Source: JAEZFI01 sp044508215 (lineage in GTDB: Bacteria; Actinomycetota; Acidimicrobiia; Acidimicrobiales; Microtrichaceae). Taken from it: DNA of 53,402 nucleotides. The notes under the pieces are model-generated. The model saw nothing but the letters and a program-made list of their open reading frames with translations, searched no databases and was not told the DNA's origin. Location: positions 1-53,402 of the forward strand of contig JBIQID010000008.1 of the NCBI GenBank assembly GCA_044508215.1, given 5' to 3'. The position numbers and the translations under genes were made by a program. Of this stretch, positions 8,636 to 16,349 are shown piece by piece; the first letter of the stretch is position 1; every line of letters begins with the position of its first letter.

Positions 8636-9756
8636 TGGGCCTCTTGAAGGACCTCTACCGAAGCGAGTCGGACGTCGACTTCGTCAAGCTGTTCAAGCCG
8701 GCCCTGATCCTGTCGGGCCTCGTGATGCTGGCGTCGGTCGTGTCCCTCGTGGTGCAGGGGCTGAACCTGTCGATCGACTTCGAGGGCGGCGCCGTCTGGG
8801 AGGTCCCCACCGAGGAGATGACCGTCGGCGACGCGAACGACGTCCTCGGCGAGTTCGGGCTCGGCGGTGGCGCCAAGGTGCAGGAAGCGCACCTGCAGGA
8901 CGGCACCCGCCTGCTCCGCGTCCAGGCCGACGCAGAGGACGTGGCCCAGTCCCGCGAGGTCGCGGCCCGCTTCGCCGAGGAGGCCGGGGTCGACCAGGAG
9001 GACGTCGCCACCAACACGGTCGGCCCGTCGTGGGGCAACGAGATCACGAAGCAGGCCGGTGTGGCGCTCGTGGTGTTCTTCGTGGTGATCGCCCTGTACA
9101 TGTCGTGGCAGCTCGAGTGGCGCATGGCGCTCTCCGGCATGGCGTCGGTGGTGCACGACGTGCTCGTGACGGTGGGGATCTACTCGATCTTCCAGCTCGA
9201 GGTGACGCCCCCGACGGTGATCTCCTTCCTGACGATCCTGGGCTTCTCCCTCTACGACACGATCGTGGTGTACGACCGGGTGCTCGAGAACAGCGCCCGC
9301 TACGAGCGCAGCGAGCGCTACACGTACGCGGCGATCATCCGTCGCTCGCTCAACCAGGTGTTCATGCGCTCGCTGAACACGACGGTGGTCGCGATCCTCC
9401 CGGTCCTGGCCCTCGTGGTGGTGGGTTCGTTCGTCTTCGACCAGCCCACGCTGCAGGAGTTCTCGCTCGCGCTGTTCATCGGGTTGGTGGTCGGTGCCTA
9501 CTCCTCGGTGTTCGTCGCGTCCCCGGCGCTGCTCTACCTCAAGGAGCGCGAGCCCCGCTACCAGCGCCTCCGTGAGCGCGCCCGGCAGCGCCACGACTCC
9601 GACGCCGAGTGGATCCACCCGGAGACCACCCGGACCACTCCGGTGCTGGCTCCCGCTGCGACGCTCCCGAAGGACGCGCCGCCCGCCGCCCAGAAGGCAG
9701 CGCAGTACCAGCGGCCGGTGCCGCCACGGCCCCGCAAGCAGGGCAAGAAGCGCTGA
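8635..9756 (+). CDS. secF: Protein translocase subunit SecF
   Basis: 373 aa partner of SecD. It has an N-terminal membrane helix (about residues 22-42) with the following NLSIDFEGGAVWEV motif, a P4-like extracytoplasmic domain, and five C-terminal helices. These include ILGFSLYDTIVVYDRVLEN and RSLNQVFMRSLNTTVVAILPV, the SecF signatures. A Pro-rich basic cytosolic tail of about 60 residues follows. The ATG overlaps the secD stop by one base. apt follows after 5 bases, so it probably shares the transcript. Confidence 0.95.
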   Translation: MGLLKDLYRSESDVDFVKLFKPALILSGLVMLASVVSLVVQGLNLSIDFEGGAVWEVPTEEMTVGDANDVLGEFGLGGGAKVQEAHLQDGTRLLRVQADAEDVAQSREVAARFAEEAGVDQEDVATNTVGPSWGNEITKQAGVALVVFFVVIALYMSWQLEWRMALSGMASVVHDVLVTVGIYSIFQLEVTPPTVISFLTILGFSLYDTIVVYDRVLENSARYERSERYTYAAIIRRSLNQVFMRSLNTTVVAILPVLALVVVGSFVFDQPTLQEFSLALFIGLVVGAYSSVFVASPALLYLKEREPRYQRLRERARQRHDSDAEWIHPETTRTTPVLAPAATLPKDAPPAAQKAAQYQRPVPPRPRKQGKKR

Positions 9757-9761
9757 CGGTC

Positions 9762-10334
9762 GTGAACGGGACCACCGACCAGGCCCGCGCCGGCGGGCAG
9801 CCCGCAGACGTCGCCCACCTGCGCGACCTCATCCGCGACATCCCCGACTTCCCCGAGCCGGGCGTCGCCTTCAAGGACATCACCACGCTCCTGGCCGACC
9901 CTGCGGGGTTCGCTGCCGCGGTCGACCTCCTGGTGGCCCCGTTCCAGGACGCCGGGGTGGAGCTGGTCGTGGGCGTCGAGGCCCGGGGCTTCGTGTTCTC
10001 GGCGCCCGTCGCGTACGCCCTCGACGCCGGGCTGGTGCCCATCCGGAAGCCCGGGAAGCTGCCGTCCGCGATCGATTCGGTCACCTACGAGCTGGAGTAC
10101 GGCGGCGGTACCCTCGAGATACATGCGGATGCCATCCCCCGCGGGTCGCGGTGCCTGATCGTCGACGACGTGCTCGCCACCGGCGGCACCGCGCGGGCAG
10201 CGATCGAGCTGGTGGAGCGGCAGGGAGGCGAGGTCGTGGGGTCCGCGTTCCTCGCCGAGCTCACGTTCCTGGGCGGACGCGAGCGCCTGGGAAGTTCGGC
10301 GCCGGTCGTGGCGTTGATCGACTACGACCGCTGA
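9762..10334 (+). CDS. apt: Adenine phosphoribosyltransferase
   Basis: 190 aa. Salvages adenine with PRPP to give AMP. The N-terminal LRDLIRDIPDFPEPGVAFKDIT pattern (about residues 21-42) is typical of Apt. The catalytic/PRPP loop is CLIVDDVLATGGTA near residues 128-141, and VGVEARGFVFSAPVA carries the flexible-loop Arg. GTG start at 9762, five bases after secF. The order secD-secF-apt-rel occurs in many actinobacteria and supports the identification. Confidence 0.95.
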   Translation: MNGTTDQARAGGQPADVAHLRDLIRDIPDFPEPGVAFKDITTLLADPAGFAAAVDLLVAPFQDAGVELVVGVEARGFVFSAPVAYALDAGLVPIRKPGKLPSAIDSVTYELEYGGGTLEIHADAIPRGSRCLIVDDVLATGGTARAAIELVERQGGEVVGSAFLAELTFLGGRERLGSSAPVVALIDYDR

Positions 10335-10362
10335 GGCCCGCCGACCCGAGGAGAGTGCCGAC

Positions 10363-12579
10363 ATGCCGACCGTGACCCGAGTGCTGCCGTGGCGCCGCCA
10401 CCAGCTCCCGGCCGCGGTCGAGGTCGAGCCGGTGCTGGAGCACTACCGGCACTACCACCCCCGCGCCGCCACCGACCGGATCGTCCGCGCCTACGAGGTC
10501 GCAGCAGCGGCGCACAAGGGCCAGAAGCGGAAGTCGGGCGAGCCGTACATCACCCATCCGCTCGCCGTCGCCACCATCACCGCCCGCTACGGGATGGACG
10601 AGGCCACGATCATCGCGGCCCTGCTCCACGACGCGGTCGAGGACACGGGCGTCACGCTCGAGGACCTCACCCGTGACTTCGGCGAGGAGGTCGCCGAGCT
10701 GGTCGACGGCGTCACGAAGCTCGAGCGGCTGGCCTTCGACTCGAAGGAGGCGCAGCAGGCCGCCACCATGCGGAAGATGCTGGTGGCGATGGCCAACGAC
10801 ATCCGGGTGCTGGTCATCAAGCTCGCCGACCGGCTCCACAACATGCGGACGATCGCCGCCATCCCCGCCTGGAAGCAGGAGCGCACCGCGCACGAGACGC
10901 TCGACATCTACGCGCCGCTCGCCCACCGGCTCGGCATGGGCGACCTGAAGCAGCAGCTCGAGGACCTGTGCTTCGCGTCGCTGCACCCCAAGCGCTACGC
11001 CGAGATCGACCACATGGTCGCCACGCGTGCGCCCGAACGGGACCTCTACATCACCCAGGTCGCCGAGCAGGTCCGCGAGGCGCTCACGGGCGTGAGGGTG
11101 ACCGCCGAGGTCACCGGGCGCCCGAAGCACCTCTGGTCCATCTACGAGAAGATGAAGGTCAGGGGCAAGGAGTTCGAGGACATCTACGACCTCATCGGGC
11201 TCCGCATCATCGTCGACAGCGTCAAGGACTGCTACGCCGCGCTCGGCGCGATCCACGCCCTCTGGACCCCCGTGCAGGGTCGGTTCAAGGACTACATCGC
11301 GATGCCGAAGTTCAACCTCTACCAGTCGCTCCACACCACGGTGGTGGGGCCGCAGGGGAAGCCGGTGGAGGTGCAGATCCGGACCCGCGAGATGCACGGC
11401 CGCGCCGAGTGGGGCGTGGCCGCGCACTTCTCCTACAAGGAGGGCGGCGAGAGCGACGACGTGAAGTGGCTCTCGCGGATGATCGACTGGCAGCAGGAGC
11501 TGTCGGACCCCGACGAGTTCATGGCGAACCTGAAGATCGACCTCGAGCAGGACGAGGTGTTCGTCTTCACGCCGAAGGGCGAGGTCATGACGCTGCCCGC
11601 CGGCTCGACGCCGGTGGACTTCGCCTACTCGATCCACACCGAGGTGGGGCACCGGTGCGTGGGCGCCCGCGTGGGCGGGCGGCTGGTTCCGCTCGACTCG
11701 AAGCTCGCGTCGGGCGACACCGTCGAGATCTTCACGTCGAAGGCGGAGGCGGCGGGGCCCAGCCAGGACTGGTTGAAGTTCGTCGGGAGCCGCTCGGCCG
11801 CGTCGAAGATCCGGCAGTGGTTCAGCCGGGAGCGTCGCGAGGATGCGCTCGAGTCGGGGCGCGAGGAGCTCACCCGTGCGGTCCGCCGCGCCAGCCTGCC
11901 CGTGCAGAAGGTGATGTCGGGCGACGTCCTCGAGGAGGTCGCCCAGGAGCTGAAGTACGCCAGCGCCGACGCGCTCATGACGGCCATCGGTGAGCACCAC
12001 ATCTCGTCGGAGTCGGTCGCCGGCCGCATCTCACGTGCGTTGCGGGGCACGGTCCCCGAGCGCGAAGAGGTCGTTGCGACGCCGAAGCGCTTCCACCGCC
12101 GCCGCACCCCGGGCGGCAAGGTCGGCGTCCACGTCGAGGGCTTCGACGACATGATGATCCGCATCGCCCGGTGCTGCACCCCGGTGCCCGGCGACGAGAT
12201 CATGGGCTTCGTCACCCGTGGCCGGGGCGTGTCGGTGCACCGCACGGACTGCGCGAACGCCGTGTCGCTGTCGGGCTCGCAGTCCGAGCGCCTGATCGAC
12301 GTGGAGTGGGACGACGACAGCACCGGCTCGTTCGTGGCGATGGTCGAGGTGAAGGCGATCGACCGTCCTCGTCTGCTGCAGGACGTCACGGCGCTGCTGG
12401 GGGAGCAGAAGGTGAACATCCTCGCCTGCAACTCCGCGACGAGCGTCGACCGCGTCTCGAAGATGCGCTTCGAGTTCGAGCTGGGGGACCCGTCGCACCT
12501 CGACACGATCCTCAGCCGCCTGGTGTCGATCGACAGCGTCTACGACGCCTATCGGGTGGTGCCCGGCAAGGGCGGCTGA
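10363..12579 (+). CDS. rel: Bifunctional (p)ppGpp synthetase/hydrolase Rel
   Basis: 738 aa RelA/SpoT homologue that makes and degrades the stringent alarmone. The N-terminal HD hydrolase has YITHPLAVA and LLHDAVEDTG (about residues 64-90) with ADRLHNMRT downstream. The synthetase domain includes RGKEFEDIYDLIGLRIIV and FNLYQSLHTTVVG (about residues 266-330). A TGS domain (VFVFTPKGEVMTLPAGSTPVDFAYSIHT, read in parts) starts near residue 395. A zinc-finger-like region with IARCCTPVPGDEIMGFVTRGRG and a C-terminal ACT domain complete the long-Rel layout. Both catalytic halves keep their motifs, so it should be bifunctional. ATG at 10363 follows GAGGAGA. Confidence 0.96.
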   Translation: MPTVTRVLPWRRHQLPAAVEVEPVLEHYRHYHPRAATDRIVRAYEVAAAAHKGQKRKSGEPYITHPLAVATITARYGMDEATIIAALLHDAVEDTGVTLEDLTRDFGEEVAELVDGVTKLERLAFDSKEAQQAATMRKMLVAMANDIRVLVIKLADRLHNMRTIAAIPAWKQERTAHETLDIYAPLAHRLGMGDLKQQLEDLCFASLHPKRYAEIDHMVATRAPERDLYITQVAEQVREALTGVRVTAEVTGRPKHLWSIYEKMKVRGKEFEDIYDLIGLRIIVDSVKDCYAALGAIHALWTPVQGRFKDYIAMPKFNLYQSLHTTVVGPQGKPVEVQIRTREMHGRAEWGVAAHFSYKEGGESDDVKWLSRMIDWQQELSDPDEFMANLKIDLEQDEVFVFTPKGEVMTLPAGSTPVDFAYSIHTEVGHRCVGARVGGRLVPLDSKLASGDTVEIFTSKAEAAGPSQDWLKFVGSRSAASKIRQWFSRERREDALESGREELTRAVRRASLPVQKVMSGDVLEEVAQELKYASADALMTAIGEHHISSESVAGRISRALRGTVPEREEVVATPKRFHRRRTPGGKVGVHVEGFDDMMIRIARCCTPVPGDEIMGFVTRGRGVSVHRTDCANAVSLSGSQSERLIDVEWDDDSTGSFVAMVEVKAIDRPRLLQDVTALLGEQKVNILACNSATSVDRVSKMRFEFELGDPSHLDTILSRLVSIDSVYDAYRVVPGKGG

Positions 12580-12640
12580 CGGCCACCCCGATCCAGGGCC
12601 CCGGTCCCGGCAGGTCCGCGGGCACTTCAGGGGATCCGCC

Positions 12641-12646
12641 TAGGGT
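12641..12646 (+). promoter_or_regulatory. -10 element TAGGGT for the nuclease gene
   Basis: TAGGGT lies 29 nt before the ATG at 12676. Unlike most promoters here, the predicted transcript has a short leader with a strong ribosome-binding site (GGGGAGAGGG) directly before the start. Confidence 0.4.
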
Positions 12647-12675
12647 CGACGTCGTAGGAAGCCGAGGGGAGAGGG

Positions 12676-13665
12676 ATGTCGGCGACGCCTCGCGGGCCGG
12701 GCTGGTGGCTCGCCTCAGACGGCCGGTGGTACCCGCCGCAGCAGCGGCCGGCGATGCCGCCTCCACCGCCGCCGGGTCAAGGACCGTCCCGTCCGTCGGT
12801 CGGCTCGCGAGCGTGGGACGTGGTGTGGCGGAAGCGCTCGCCGCGAGCCAGGGCCGCGATCGTGGCCGCCCTGGTGATCCTGGTCATCGCCGCGAACGGC
12901 GGCGCCGAGGATGCGGGCCAGGAGGACGAGACAGCGACCGTGGAGACCTCGATCCCGACGCCGGGCGTCGAGGTGACCACCACCACCACCACGGAGCGCC
13001 CGACGACCACCGAGGCGCCGCCGACGACGACCACGACCACCACGACGTCCGCTCCGCCTCGCCTGACCGTCACCCGGGTGATCGACGGCGACACGGTCGA
13101 CCTCTCCGACGGCAGCACCGTGCGCCTGATCGGGATCGACACGCCCGAACGCGGCGTCTGCGGGTACGGCGAGGCAGCCGAGCGGCTCCGCCAGCTCGTC
13201 GAGGGCAAGGCGGTGACGCTCGTGCCGGGCGCTCGGGACGACCGTGACCGCTACGGCCGGCTCCTCCGGTACATCGAGGTGGACGGCCTCGACGTGGACC
13301 TGGAGATGATCCGTGGGGGCCACGCACGGGCCCGCTACGACAGCCGGGACGGCTACGGCCGTCACCCGAGGGAGGACGCGTACGTCGCGGCGGACGCATC
13401 CAATCCGCCCACGCCCGGATGTGCGGCGAGCCAACCGCCCACTGCCCCCACGGCGCGGCCGCAGGTCACCGGTCCGCCGGCGGTCCCCTCTGGTTCGGGC
13501 TGCCACCCCAGCTACGTGGGCGCCTGCGTGCCCGCTGGCGTGGAGGACGTCGATTGCGCCGGTGGCAAGGGGAACGGGCCGGAGTACGTCACGGGTCCCA
13601 TCCGGGTGGTCGGCCCCGACGAGTACGGGCTCGACGGCAACAAGGACGGGATGGCGTGCGAGTGA
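12676..13665 (+). CDS. Membrane-anchored thermonuclease-family protein with Excalibur tail
   Basis: 329 aa. The N-terminus has a short Trp/Pro motif (GPGWWLASDGRWYPPQQ) like the DUF2510-type repeat of actinobacterial membrane proteins. A single membrane helix (about residues 56-76) and a Thr/Pro linker follow. The staphylococcal-nuclease-like domain (about residues 131-250) has VIDGDTV, RLIGIDTPE and DRYGRLL, which supply the expected Arg-Glu-Arg active-site set. The C-terminal ~50 residues form an Excalibur domain ending in the DGNKDGMACE motif, which resembles a calcium-binding loop. It probably acts outside the membrane on DNA or RNA. ATG start follows a clear ribosome-binding site. Confidence 0.88.
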   Translation: MSATPRGPGWWLASDGRWYPPQQRPAMPPPPPPGQGPSRPSVGSRAWDVVWRKRSPRARAAIVAALVILVIAANGGAEDAGQEDETATVETSIPTPGVEVTTTTTTERPTTTEAPPTTTTTTTTSAPPRLTVTRVIDGDTVDLSDGSTVRLIGIDTPERGVCGYGEAAERLRQLVEGKAVTLVPGARDDRDRYGRLLRYIEVDGLDVDLEMIRGGHARARYDSRDGYGRHPREDAYVAADASNPPTPGCAASQPPTAPTARPQVTGPPAVPSGSGCHPSYVGACVPAGVEDVDCAGGKGNGPEYVTGPIRVVGPDEYGLDGNKDGMACE

Positions 13666-13756
13666 CGCTGCGCGTCGGCGCGGCTGTCGCCGGACCTTCT
13701 GCGGGTAGGCATCGAGCGAGCTGCGCCGGAGTTGGCGTGGCGATCCGGAGGCACAG

Positions 13757-14056
13757 ATGACGTACCACGACGAGTTGGGGGCCGACCCGCTCAAGGTCTC
13801 CGAGCCGGTGGGCGAGCGGAACCGGCGGCACGCCCAGCGAACGCGGCTCTACGTCCGGGCGGTGATCGGCGTGTTGCTCGCGGTCGCCATCATCGCCCTC
13901 ATCGTCGCCAACACCCGTGAGGTGGAGCTCGACTGGATCGTCGGTTCGGGCCGGGCGTCGCTCGTGTGGATCATCATCGTCTCGGCGCTGCTCGGGTGGA
14001 TCGGCGGCCTCGTCACCGCAGGGATCTTCCGCCGGCGGACACGCGGCCCCAAGTAG
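13757..14056 (+). CDS. Small LapA-domain (DUF1049) membrane protein
   Basis: 99 aa with two membrane helices. VRAVIGVLLAVAIIALIVANT (about residues 34-54) is followed by a short loop with VELDWIVG and a second helix, VWIIIVSALLGWIGGLVTAG, ending in a basic RRRTRGPK tail. This fits the LapA/YciS domain. In proteobacteria that family is linked to lipopolysaccharide assembly; in actinobacteria its role is not established. ATG at 13757 with GGAGG upstream. It stands between two genes for Excalibur-domain exported proteins. Confidence 0.75.
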   Translation: MTYHDELGADPLKVSEPVGERNRRHAQRTRLYVRAVIGVLLAVAIIALIVANTREVELDWIVGSGRASLVWIIIVSALLGWIGGLVTAGIFRRRTRGPK

Positions 14057-14092
14057 CGGGCCGGGCCGCCCCTGCTGGCGGAGCCGGTCAGG

Positions 14093-14895
14093 TCACCATT
14101 CGCCGCGGGCGATCCGCCGGCGCCGCTCCAGCGCCTCGGCCGCGTCGGCTGCGGTCTCCTCGACCACCAGGAAGTCGGCCTTCTTGCGGAACTGCAGGCC
14201 GATGAAGACGAGCGCCGCCGCGCCGAGGAGCAGCGGGAGCACGGTGAGCCCGGTGCGGGCGAGCGAACGATCGCCCTGCGCGCCGTCGGGCTGGTCGGAC
14301 CCCTGTTGCGCCGCTGGTCGGGTGGCCGTCCCGCCGAGCACCGCCGTGCCCTCGCTCTCGCAGGCCCGGCCGTCGCCGTCGCGGTCGAGGCCATGGGGGT
14401 CCGGCGGGAGCGCCCGGAAGTCGGTCCTCCCGCCGATCACCGCGCTGCCGCAGTCCACGTCGGGCGGGCCGGGCGGGATGCAGAGCTCGGGGTACGACGG
14501 GTCGCAGGAGGGGGCCGGCACGGTCGTCGGGGCGGGGCCCGGGACGGTGGTGGGCGCTGCGGTGGTGGGCGCNNNNNNNNNNNNNNNNNNNNNNNNNNNN
14601 NNNNNNNNNNNNNNNNNNNNNNNNNNNNNNNNNNNNNNNNNNNNNNNNNNNNNNNNNNNNNNNNNNNNNNNNCGGTGGTGGGCGCTGCGGTGGTGGGCGC
14701 AGCGGTGGTCGACGGCGCGACCGTGGTGGGTGGGATCGACGTCGTGCTGGTCGAGGTGGTGGTGGACGTCGACGAGGTGGTGGAGGTCGACGTCGTCGAG
14801 GAGGTCGTGGTCGTCTGGGCGGCCGCGGGGACGGCGAGGACCGCGACCACCAGCACCGTTGCCATCGCTGCCGAGGTCAGGGTTCTCCGCGCCAC
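14093..14895 (-). CDS. Secreted Thr-rich Excalibur-domain protein with LAxTG sorting-like signal, interrupted by assembly gap
   Basis: Minus-strand gene split by 100 N. The N-terminal part starts at the GTG at 14895, preceded by GGGAGGGA. It encodes a signal peptide (VARRTLTSAAMATVL to PAAAQ) and a Thr/Ser-rich stretch that becomes Ala-Pro-Thr-Thr repeats. The other side of the gap resumes with the same repeats, then an Excalibur domain (CDPSYPELC to DRDGDGRACES). A LARTG motif, a hydrophobic helix and basic KK residues follow, with about 30 charged residues to the stop. LAxTG is the motif type used by class E sortases; the long charged tail is atypical. The two sides are in different frames as written, but the N run has arbitrary length, so this is not evidence of a frameshift. 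Confidence 0.7.
14573..14672. other. Assembly gap (100 N) inside a tandem repeat
   Basis: Exactly 100 N, the conventional placeholder length. Both flanks carry the same repeat (units of CGGTGGTGGGCGC type, encoding Ala-Pro-Thr-Thr), so the assembler probably failed on the repeat. The true length and frame are unknown. Confidence 0.95.
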
Positions 14896-14930
14896 GATCC
14901 CTCCCAGGACTTCGTGTGGTCGCATTAGAG

Positions 14931-14950
14931 CACGCGCGCCACGGCGCGTG
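14931..14950 (-). terminator. GC-rich hairpin downstream of the phosphoesterase gene
   Basis: CACGCGC and GCGCGTG form a perfect 7-bp stem with a 6-base loop, 40 bases past the phosphoesterase stop. There is no T-run after it on the minus strand, so a role as terminator is only possible. It also lies just upstream of the Excalibur gene start. Confidence 0.3.
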
Positions 14951-14989
14951 TCGGGAGTTTCGCCCACAGGGGCGGGCAGGAGGGGGACG

Positions 14990-16249
14990 TCAGGCGAAGC
15001 CTGCGCCGTCAGCGAGCTGGCGGAGCTGCTCCCAGAGCCGTTCACCGATCGCCTCGAAGCAGCTCTCGGGCGTGAACGACGGGAAGTCCCAGTGCGGCGC
15101 CTCCGGGTCCGGGGAGCTCAGGTCCAACACGTCCGCGAGGTTGTTGGCCTCGGCGTCCCGCACCGACAGGGCCGGCAGGTCGAAGCCCCATTCGATCATC
15201 CGCAGGACCGAGGCGTGGTCGTAGAGGTCGTGGGCGACGTGGCCGCGGCGGGCGAACGGCGACACCACGAGGCACGGCACGCGGAAGCCCCGCTGCGCCT
15301 GCCAGTCGGTGGAGCTGGGGCCCACGGGTGGCACCACGTGGTCGTAGAAGCCGCCCCACTCGTCGAAGTTCACGACGAGCACGGTGCGCTCCCACGCCGG
15401 GCTGTTGGTGACGGCCTCGTAGATGCGGTGCAGGAACTGGTCGCCCAGGCGGATGTCGCTGTGGGGGTGGTAGTCGTTCGACGTGCCGATCGGGGAGATC
15501 ATGAAGCTCGGGTCGACGAACGACACGTGCGGAAGGCGGCCCGTCGCACAGTCGGCCAGGAAGCCGTCGAGCATCCGGCTGATCGAGGCGTGGCGCACGC
15601 CGAGGAGCGCCGAGAACGGCGCGTCCGAGTAGTAGTAGCGGCCCTCGAGGCCGGCCGCGGCGATCAGGTCCCAGATGGTCGTCATCGACGTGATCGACAT
15701 CCAGTTCTCCCAGCGGTCGGTCTGGCCGCAGTGCTGGAAGAAGCGGTTGGGGTAGGTCGGGCCGAGGATCGCCGAGAAGTAGTTGTCGCACACCGTCCAC
15801 GCCGGCGCGGCGGGACCCCAGAACGGCAGGTCGTCGGCCGTGTAGTAGCCGATGGGGAACAGGTCGGTGGCGCCCCGCAGGAACCCGTCGATCGCGCCGC
15901 CGTTCAGCTGCTGCCGGCCGCCCTTGTAGGAGTGGGCCGGGTCGTCCCAGCCGCAGCTGCCGAACCGGTCCAGGTGGTGCGTGGCGTGATCTCGTCCGGA
16001 GTCGTCGGTGTAGGTGAGCCCGTCCTGCACCCCGTTGGCGCCCGGAAGCCACCCGAGGAAGTGGTCGAACGACCGGTTCTCCATCATCACGACGATCACG
16101 TGGTCGATCCCGGCGTCGCCGAACGGACCCCGTGGCCGGATCGGTGGCGGCGCTGGTGCCGGCGTGCAGCCGCTCGTGACCGCAGCGGCGCCCGACAACC
16201 CGAGCACGCCCGCCGCGGTGCCCTTCAGGAACCCCCGCCGATCGACCAT
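14990..16249 (-). CDS. Tat-exported phosphoesterase (phospholipase C / acid phosphatase family)
   Basis: 419 aa protein of the phosphoesterase family PF04185. The N-terminus carries a twin-arginine signal, DRRGFLKG, followed by a hydrophobic stretch and SGCTPAP, where the Cys might be lipidated although the lipobox is imperfect. The mature domain begins with the family hallmark MMENRSFDHFLG (about residues 55-66). Further conserved pieces are NFDEWGGFYDHVVPP and VPCLVVSPFARRGHV, which hold metal and phosphate ligands. Substrate is unknown; homologues cleave phospholipids or phosphate monoesters outside the cell. The ATG at 16249 is 6 nt after a TACCTT element, pointing to a leaderless message. 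Divergent from hisS. Confidence 0.88.
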   Translation of the reverse strand: MVDRRGFLKGTAAGVLGLSGAAAVTSGCTPAPAPPPIRPRGPFGDAGIDHVIVVMMENRSFDHFLGWLPGANGVQDGLTYTDDSGRDHATHHLDRFGSCGWDDPAHSYKGGRQQLNGGAIDGFLRGATDLFPIGYYTADDLPFWGPAAPAWTVCDNYFSAILGPTYPNRFFQHCGQTDRWENWMSITSMTTIWDLIAAAGLEGRYYYSDAPFSALLGVRHASISRMLDGFLADCATGRLPHVSFVDPSFMISPIGTSNDYHPHSDIRLGDQFLHRIYEAVTNSPAWERTVLVVNFDEWGGFYDHVVPPVGPSSTDWQAQRGFRVPCLVVSPFARRGHVAHDLYDHASVLRMIEWGFDLPALSVRDAEANNLADVLDLSSPDPEAPHWDFPSFTPESCFEAIGERLWEQLRQLADGAGFA

Positions 16250-16255
16250 GGGCGC

Positions 16256-16261
16256 AAGGTA
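16256..16261 (-). promoter_or_regulatory. -10 element TACCTT for the phosphoesterase gene
   Basis: On the minus strand TACCTT ends 6 nt before the ATG of the phosphoesterase gene; no ribosome-binding site lies between. Confidence 0.45.
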
Positions 16262-16334
16262 CCGAAGGCGGCAACCGCTGGCGACCCCATCGATGCGTGC
16301 CGGCAGCCAGTCCGGGGCACGAGGCGGGGGCCGG

Positions 16335-16340
16335 TAGCAT
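16335..16340 (+). promoter_or_regulatory. -10 element TAGCAT for hisS-aspS
   Basis: TAGCAT ends 9 nt before the GTG start of hisS. The intervening bases hold no Shine-Dalgarno sequence, in keeping with a leaderless transcript. Confidence 0.45.
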
Positions 16341-16349
16341 CACCGGTCC

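Noticed and set aside
14571..14700. Short tandem repeats around the N run as a possible CRISPR array or mobile element
   Set aside because: The repeats are in-frame Ala-Pro-Thr-Thr codons with no spacers, inverted repeats or transposase.
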